A stretch of DNA of 64,000 nt, from the NCBI GenBank assembly GCA_038230275.1, contig JBBRNO010000020.1, forward strand, positions 4,860 through 68,859, written 5' to 3'. Under the pieces are notes generated by a model. The model had not been told where the DNA came from. It saw only the letters and a program-made list of their open reading frames with translations, and made no database searches. The translations under genes were made by a program, and so were the position numbers. Positions 60,646 through 64,000 of the stretch are shown piece by piece (positions within the stretch are counted from its first letter, which is position 1; each line of letters opens with the position of its first letter). The stretch is from JANXXV01 sp038230275. GTDB lineage: Bacteria > Acidobacteriota > Terriglobia > Bryobacterales > Bryobacteraceae.

Positions 60646-61476
60646 CTACCTCTTCTTCGTCTTTCGGTTGACAATCATGTTGTCAGTCCGCTTGTTATTT
60701 CTGGTCTTGTACCCACGAGTCGGCTGTCCCCACGGTGTCACCGGATGGCGTCCACCAGAGGTCTTGCCTTCGCCGCCGCCGTGCGGGTGATCGACAGGGT
60801 TCATCGAAACACCGCGATTGTGCGGCATGCGTCCCAGCCAGCGGGACTTGCCCGCCTTGCCCAACGCCACGTTTTCGTGCTCTACGTTGCCCACCTGGCC
60901 AACCGTGGCCATGCACTCGACAAGCACGCGGCGAACTTCGCCCGAAGGCAGTTTCAGCAGCGCGTACTCGGATTCGCGGGAAACCAGCTGTGCCTGTGCG
61001 CCCGCCGAGCGAGCCATCTGGGCACCCTTTCCAGGCTTCAGTTCAATGTTGTGAACCACGGTGCCGGGAGGAATGTTCTTCAGCGGCAGCGCGTTTCCAA
61101 TCAGAATATCGGCTTCCGGGCCAGAGGTAACCGTACGTCCCACCTCAAGACCGACCGGGCAGATGATGTAGCGCTTCTCGCCGTCGGCGTAGTTCAACAG
61201 CGCAATCCGCGCCGTGCGATTCGGATCGTATTCAATCGAGGCAACTTTGGCCGGAATGCCGGCCTTGTCGCGCTTGAAATCGATCATGCGGTACGATTGC
61301 TTGGCGCCGCCGCCGATGAACCGCGAAGTGACGCGCCCCGTGTTATTGCGGCCGCCGGTCCGCTGCTTGCCGGCCACCAGCGACTTTTCAGGAGTCTGCT
61401 TGGTGATGTCCTCGCGCGACACGACGGTTTGATACCGGCGTGTCGGCGTTGTAGGTCTGTATGATTTGATGGGCAT
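60646..61476 (-). CDS. rplB: 50S ribosomal protein L2
   Basis: The 276-residue protein has GRNNTGRVTSRFIGGGAKQSYRMIDFKRDK and the strongly conserved GEVRRVLVECMATVGQVGN, RGVSMNPVDHPHGGGEGKTSGGRHPVTPWG containing the essential His. It is central to peptidyl transferase. It follows rplW by 17 bases. Confidence 0.98.
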   Translation of the reverse strand: MPIKSYRPTTPTRRYQTVVSREDITKQTPEKSLVAGKQRTGGRNNTGRVTSRFIGGGAKQSYRMIDFKRDKAGIPAKVASIEYDPNRTARIALLNYADGEKRYIICPVGLEVGRTVTSGPEADILIGNALPLKNIPPGTVVHNIELKPGKGAQMARSAGAQAQLVSRESEYALLKLPSGEVRRVLVECMATVGQVGNVEHENVALGKAGKSRWLGRMPHNRGVSMNPVDHPHGGGEGKTSGGRHPVTPWGQPTRGYKTRNNKRTDNMIVNRKTKKR

Positions 61477-61493
61477 CGGCTTCTATCTCTCGC

Positions 61494-61781
61494 TTAGATC
61501 TCTGCGTATTCGGGCATCTTCTCGCCCGCCTTCAGCCGAACGTACGCCTTCTTCCAATCCGCCCGATAACCGGTGAACCGGCCGCGGCGGCGCAGTTTGC
61601 CGGCGGTGTTCACCGTCCGGACATCGGCCACTTTCACTTTGAAAACCTTCTGCACCGCGGTCTTGATCTGCGTCTTGTTCGCATCGGCCAGGACTTCGAA
61701 GCACAGCGTGTTTTCAGATTCTTTCTTGGTCACGCCCTTTTCGGTGACGATCGGGCGGCGGATTACTTCGTAAACGTTCAT
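61494..61781 (-). CDS. rplW: 50S ribosomal protein L23
   Basis: The 95-residue protein reads NVYEVIRRPIVTEKGVTKKESENTLCFEVLADANKTQIKTAVQKVFKVKVADVRT. It lies at the tunnel exit and docks trigger factor and SRP. Its ATG overlaps the rplD stop by four bases. Confidence 0.97.
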   Translation of the reverse strand: MNVYEVIRRPIVTEKGVTKKESENTLCFEVLADANKTQIKTAVQKVFKVKVADVRTVNTAGKLRRRGRFTGYRADWKKAYVRLKAGEKMPEYAEI

Positions 61782-62428
61782 ATCGCTAGCGCCTCCGAGA
61801 ACTTCTTAGCAGCGGCTTCCGACAGCAGTACCAGTTGGTGGCCCAGCAGATCGTAAACGGTCACTTCGCGCGTGGCCAGCAGCTTTACGCCTTCCAAATT
61901 GCGCGAACTCAGCACCAGATTGCGCCCGGCCGAACTGCCGTCCTGCGATTCCAGCAGGATGTCCACCAGCAGTACTTTGCGGTGCCCTTCCAGTGCCTTC
62001 AGCGCCGTGGCCAGCGACTTCGTCTTGTGATCGGTGAGGTTGAATTCCTGGACTACTTTCAATTCCCCGTCGCGCAACTTCGCGGTCAATGCGGAGCGCA
62101 ATGCGCCCAACTGCATCTTACGCGGCAGTTTATAGCTGTAATCGCGAACCACCGGACCGAACGTCGTACCGCCGTGGCGCCATAGCGGCGACCGGATAGA
62201 ACCGATTCGCGCGCGGCCGGTTCCCTTCTGTTTCCAGAGCTTCTTACCGGAACCCGACACTTCATGGCGGGTCTTTGTCTTGGCGTTGCCCCCCCGGCGC
62301 GCTGCCTGGCTGTGGCGGACCGCTTCATAAATGAGCGCTTCGTTCACTTCAGCCGCGAACACCGAATCGGAAAGGTCGACGCTGCCGACTTTCTGGTTCC
62401 TTAAATCTACAATATCTACACTCGGCAT
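61778..62428 (-). CDS. rplD: 50S ribosomal protein L4
   Basis: The 216-residue protein has RHSQAARRGGNAKTKTRHEVSGSGKKLWKQKGTGRARIGSIRSPLWRHGGTTFGP, the tunnel loop typical of L4. In E. coli it also represses the S10 operon. It follows rplC by nine bases. Confidence 0.97.
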   Translation of the reverse strand: MPSVDIVDLRNQKVGSVDLSDSVFAAEVNEALIYEAVRHSQAARRGGNAKTKTRHEVSGSGKKLWKQKGTGRARIGSIRSPLWRHGGTTFGPVVRDYSYKLPRKMQLGALRSALTAKLRDGELKVVQEFNLTDHKTKSLATALKALEGHRKVLLVDILLESQDGSSAGRNLVLSSRNLEGVKLLATREVTVYDLLGHQLVLLSEAAAKKFSEALAI

Positions 62429-62437
62429 TGGATTAAT

Positions 62438-63073
62438 CTACCTTTTCGCCCGGCGTACGAGCACGTATCCGCCGTTGGGTCCGGGCACCGCGCCCTTCAC
62501 CATAAGAACGTTGTCTTCGGTATCCACTTGGATCACTTCCAGATTGCGCACCGTCACACGGTCTGTACCCATGTGGCCGGCGCCGCGCATACCCGGAAAA
62601 ACGCGAGACGGAAAACTCGAGGATCCAATCGAACCAGGAGCGCGGTGATGCATGCCGCCGTGAGTGGCGTCTCCACCGCGGAAGTGATGGCGCTTCACAA
62701 AGCCCGCAAAACCGCGGCCCTTGCTGATTCCAATCACGTCCACCTTATCGAAGGGCTTGAATTCATCCACCAGGATGCGGTCGCCAAGTTTCAGTTCGCC
62801 GTCGCCGCCGCCCTGGAGCCGCAGTTCCTGCATGTGTCTGGTGCCTTCCGCATTCGCCTTCTTCAAATGACCCGTCTTGGGTTTGTTCGTGCGCGAAGCT
62901 TTGATAAACTCCAGCAACCCGAGCTGCACCGCGTCGTAGCCATCCGTCGCCGGCGTCTTCCGCTGCGTGACTACACAAGGGCCGGCCTTCAACAACGTGA
63001 CCGGCACTACCTGTCCGTCTGCGCGAAACACCTGCGTCATCCCGATTTTTTTGCCAAGAATACCTGGACTCAT
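62438..63073 (-). CDS. rplC: 50S ribosomal protein L3
   Basis: The 211-residue protein starts at ATG 63073, after GAGGG; the upstream in-frame start is not supported. Motifs: SPGILGKKIGMTQVFRADGQVVPVTLLKAGPCVVTQ, GFAGFVKRHHFRGGDATHGGMHHRAPGSIGSSSFPSRVFPGMRGAGHMG. It helps nucleate 50S assembly. Confidence 0.97.
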   Translation of the reverse strand: MSPGILGKKIGMTQVFRADGQVVPVTLLKAGPCVVTQRKTPATDGYDAVQLGLLEFIKASRTNKPKTGHLKKANAEGTRHMQELRLQGGGDGELKLGDRILVDEFKPFDKVDVIGISKGRGFAGFVKRHHFRGGDATHGGMHHRAPGSIGSSSFPSRVFPGMRGAGHMGTDRVTVRNLEVIQVDTEDNVLMVKGAVPGPNGGYVLVRRAKR

Positions 63074-63140
63074 GTTCCCTCTGAACCAGTGGAGCGGTCT
63101 GCTGCGCTTAATGCCTCTGGCAGCCGCCACCCACCCCTAT

Positions 63141-63467
63141 CTATCTCTTATCTTTTCCGAACGCTTTGATCTCTACGTCCACTCCGGCCGGCAGATCGAG
63201 CTTCATCAGCGCGTCTACTGTGTCCTGAGTCGGTTCCAAAATGTCCAGCAGCCGTTTGTGTGTTCTGATCTCAAACTGCTCCCGCGACTTCTTGTCGACG
63301 TGCGGCGAACGGAGAACCGTGTAGCGGTTCCTCATCGTCGGCAGCGGGATCGGACCCGCCACCTGCGCTCCGGTCCTCTTTGCGGTATCGACGATCTCCG
63401 TCGTCGATTGATCGAGGATGCGGTGATCGTACGCTTTTAATCGAATGCGAATACGTTCTCTTATCAT
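63141..63467 (-). CDS. rpsJ: 30S ribosomal protein S10
   Basis: The 108-residue protein reads RIRIRLKAYDHRILDQSTTEIVDTAKRTGAQVAGPIPLPTMRNRYTVLRSPHVDKKSREQFEIRTHKRLLDI. It is in the 30S head and is the NusE antitermination factor. Its ATG overlaps the tuf stop by four bases. Confidence 0.98.
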   Translation of the reverse strand: MIRERIRIRLKAYDHRILDQSTTEIVDTAKRTGAQVAGPIPLPTMRNRYTVLRSPHVDKKSREQFEIRTHKRLLDILEPTQDTVDALMKLDLPAGVDVEIKAFGKDKR

Positions 63468-64000
63468 TTTGTATCGGGGATGATCTCAGAAACTGTACCG
63501 GCGCCCACCGTACGGCCGCCTTCACGAATCGCGAAACGCAAACCCTTATCCATCGCCACCGGCGTGATCAGCTCCACTTCCAGGCTGACGTTATCGCCAG
63601 GCATCACCATTTCGGTGCCTTCCGGCAGTTGCGCCACTCCCGTCACATCCGTGGTGCGGAAGTAGAATTGCGGCCGGTAACCCTTGAAGAACGGAGTATG
63701 CCGTCCACCCTCTTCCTTGCTCAGTACATAAACTTCACCGCGGAACTTCTTGTACGGCTTGATCGAACCCGGCTTCGCAATGACCTGGCCGCGCTCCACG
63801 TCGTTCTTTTCAATTCCACGCAGCAGCAGTCCGCAGTTGTCGCCCGCGCGGCCCTCGTCCAAAAGCTTCTTGAACATTTCGATGCCCGTGACTACCGTCT
63901 TCCGCGTAGCCTGGAAACCGACGATTTCCATGTCTTCGCCGACTTTCACAATGCCCTGTTCGATACGGCCCGTAACTACCGTGCCGCGGCCCTGAATCGA
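63464..64000 (-). CDS. tuf: translation elongation factor Tu (partial, N-terminus outside window)
   Basis: The last 178 residues are present. They read GRGTVVTGRIEQG, FKKLLDEGRAGDNCGLLLRGIEKNDVERGQVIAKPGSI, then GGRHTPFFKGYRPQFYFRTTDVTG and RFAIREGGRTVGAGTVSEI. These are domains 2 and 3; the GTPase domain lies outside. EF-Tu brings aminoacyl-tRNA to the ribosome. It overlaps rpsJ by four bases. Confidence 0.98.
   Translation of the reverse strand, partial: SIQGRGTVVTGRIEQGIVKVGEDMEIVGFQATRKTVVTGIEMFKKLLDEGRAGDNCGLLLRGIEKNDVERGQVIAKPGSIKPYKKFRGEVYVLSKEEGGRHTPFFKGYRPQFYFRTTDVTGVAQLPEGTEMVMPGDNVSLEVELITPVAMDKGLRFAIREGGRTVGAGTVSEIIPDTK

Overview
The window looks like a chromosomal segment of an Acidobacteriota bacterium of the Bryobacterales/Solibacter type. 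This is inferred from family content: two Oar-like TonB-dependent receptors with a carboxypeptidase-regulatory N-terminal domain, an ASPIC/UnbV-FG-GAP protein beside a multihaem cytochrome with TPRs, a C-terminal remnant of a MacB/ADOP-type permease, and a ribosomal protein S3 with a long low-complexity tail. No rRNA or taxonomic marker was compared by search.

Layout. 1-7682: the N-terminal two thirds of a TonB-dependent receptor, then a tightly overlapping leftward operon (TPR protein, ASPIC/UnbV FG-GAP protein, heptahaem cytochrome with TPRs) and a divergent secreted TPR protein. 7718-12079: a mobile region next to a tRNA-Asn, with a small-ORF/DUF2924 module, an AbiEi/AbiEii toxin-antitoxin pair and a serine recombinase. 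Two copies of a 23-bp repeat lie 3.2 kb apart, and one runs into the 3' end of the tRNA. 12601-16849: a dihaem cytochrome c, then acpP-fabF-etfB-etfA. 16947-21828: a secreted protein, a small esterase, and a sugar-acid type operon (DapA-like aldolase, enolase-superfamily dehydratase, degenerate GH2-like protein). 21977-25838: a TonB protein, a DUF971 protein and the bifunctional (p)ppGpp enzyme. 26027-33289: a complete Oar-like receptor, GNAT, LysR, and an ECF sigma operon with a membrane protein and a secreted protein.

33292-43327 is a patchwork: a MITE-like element, a wrecked M28 peptidase, a DtxR-type regulator, a single-haem protein with an Rrf2 regulator, an Acg-type nitroreductase, an ABC permease scrap, a papain-like cysteine hydrolase without a signal peptide, a second sigma factor, a VOC protein, a secreted hypothetical and a BrnT/BrnA toxin-antitoxin pair. 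43648-47910 holds a membrane pyrophosphatase, the rRNA methyltransferase RlmI and a gutted HtpX protease. 48051-64000 is an unbroken leftward S10-spc-alpha cluster from rplQ back to tuf (cut by the window edge), closed by a strong terminator. It lacks adk between secY and map.

The best candidates for something undescribed are the TPR/ASPIC-UnbV/heptahaem operon and the apparent tandem accretion of a defence-bearing recombinase element at tRNA-Asn. Several genes here are broken by internal deletions rather than single base changes. Every family call is made by reading the translated sequence; no database search was run.
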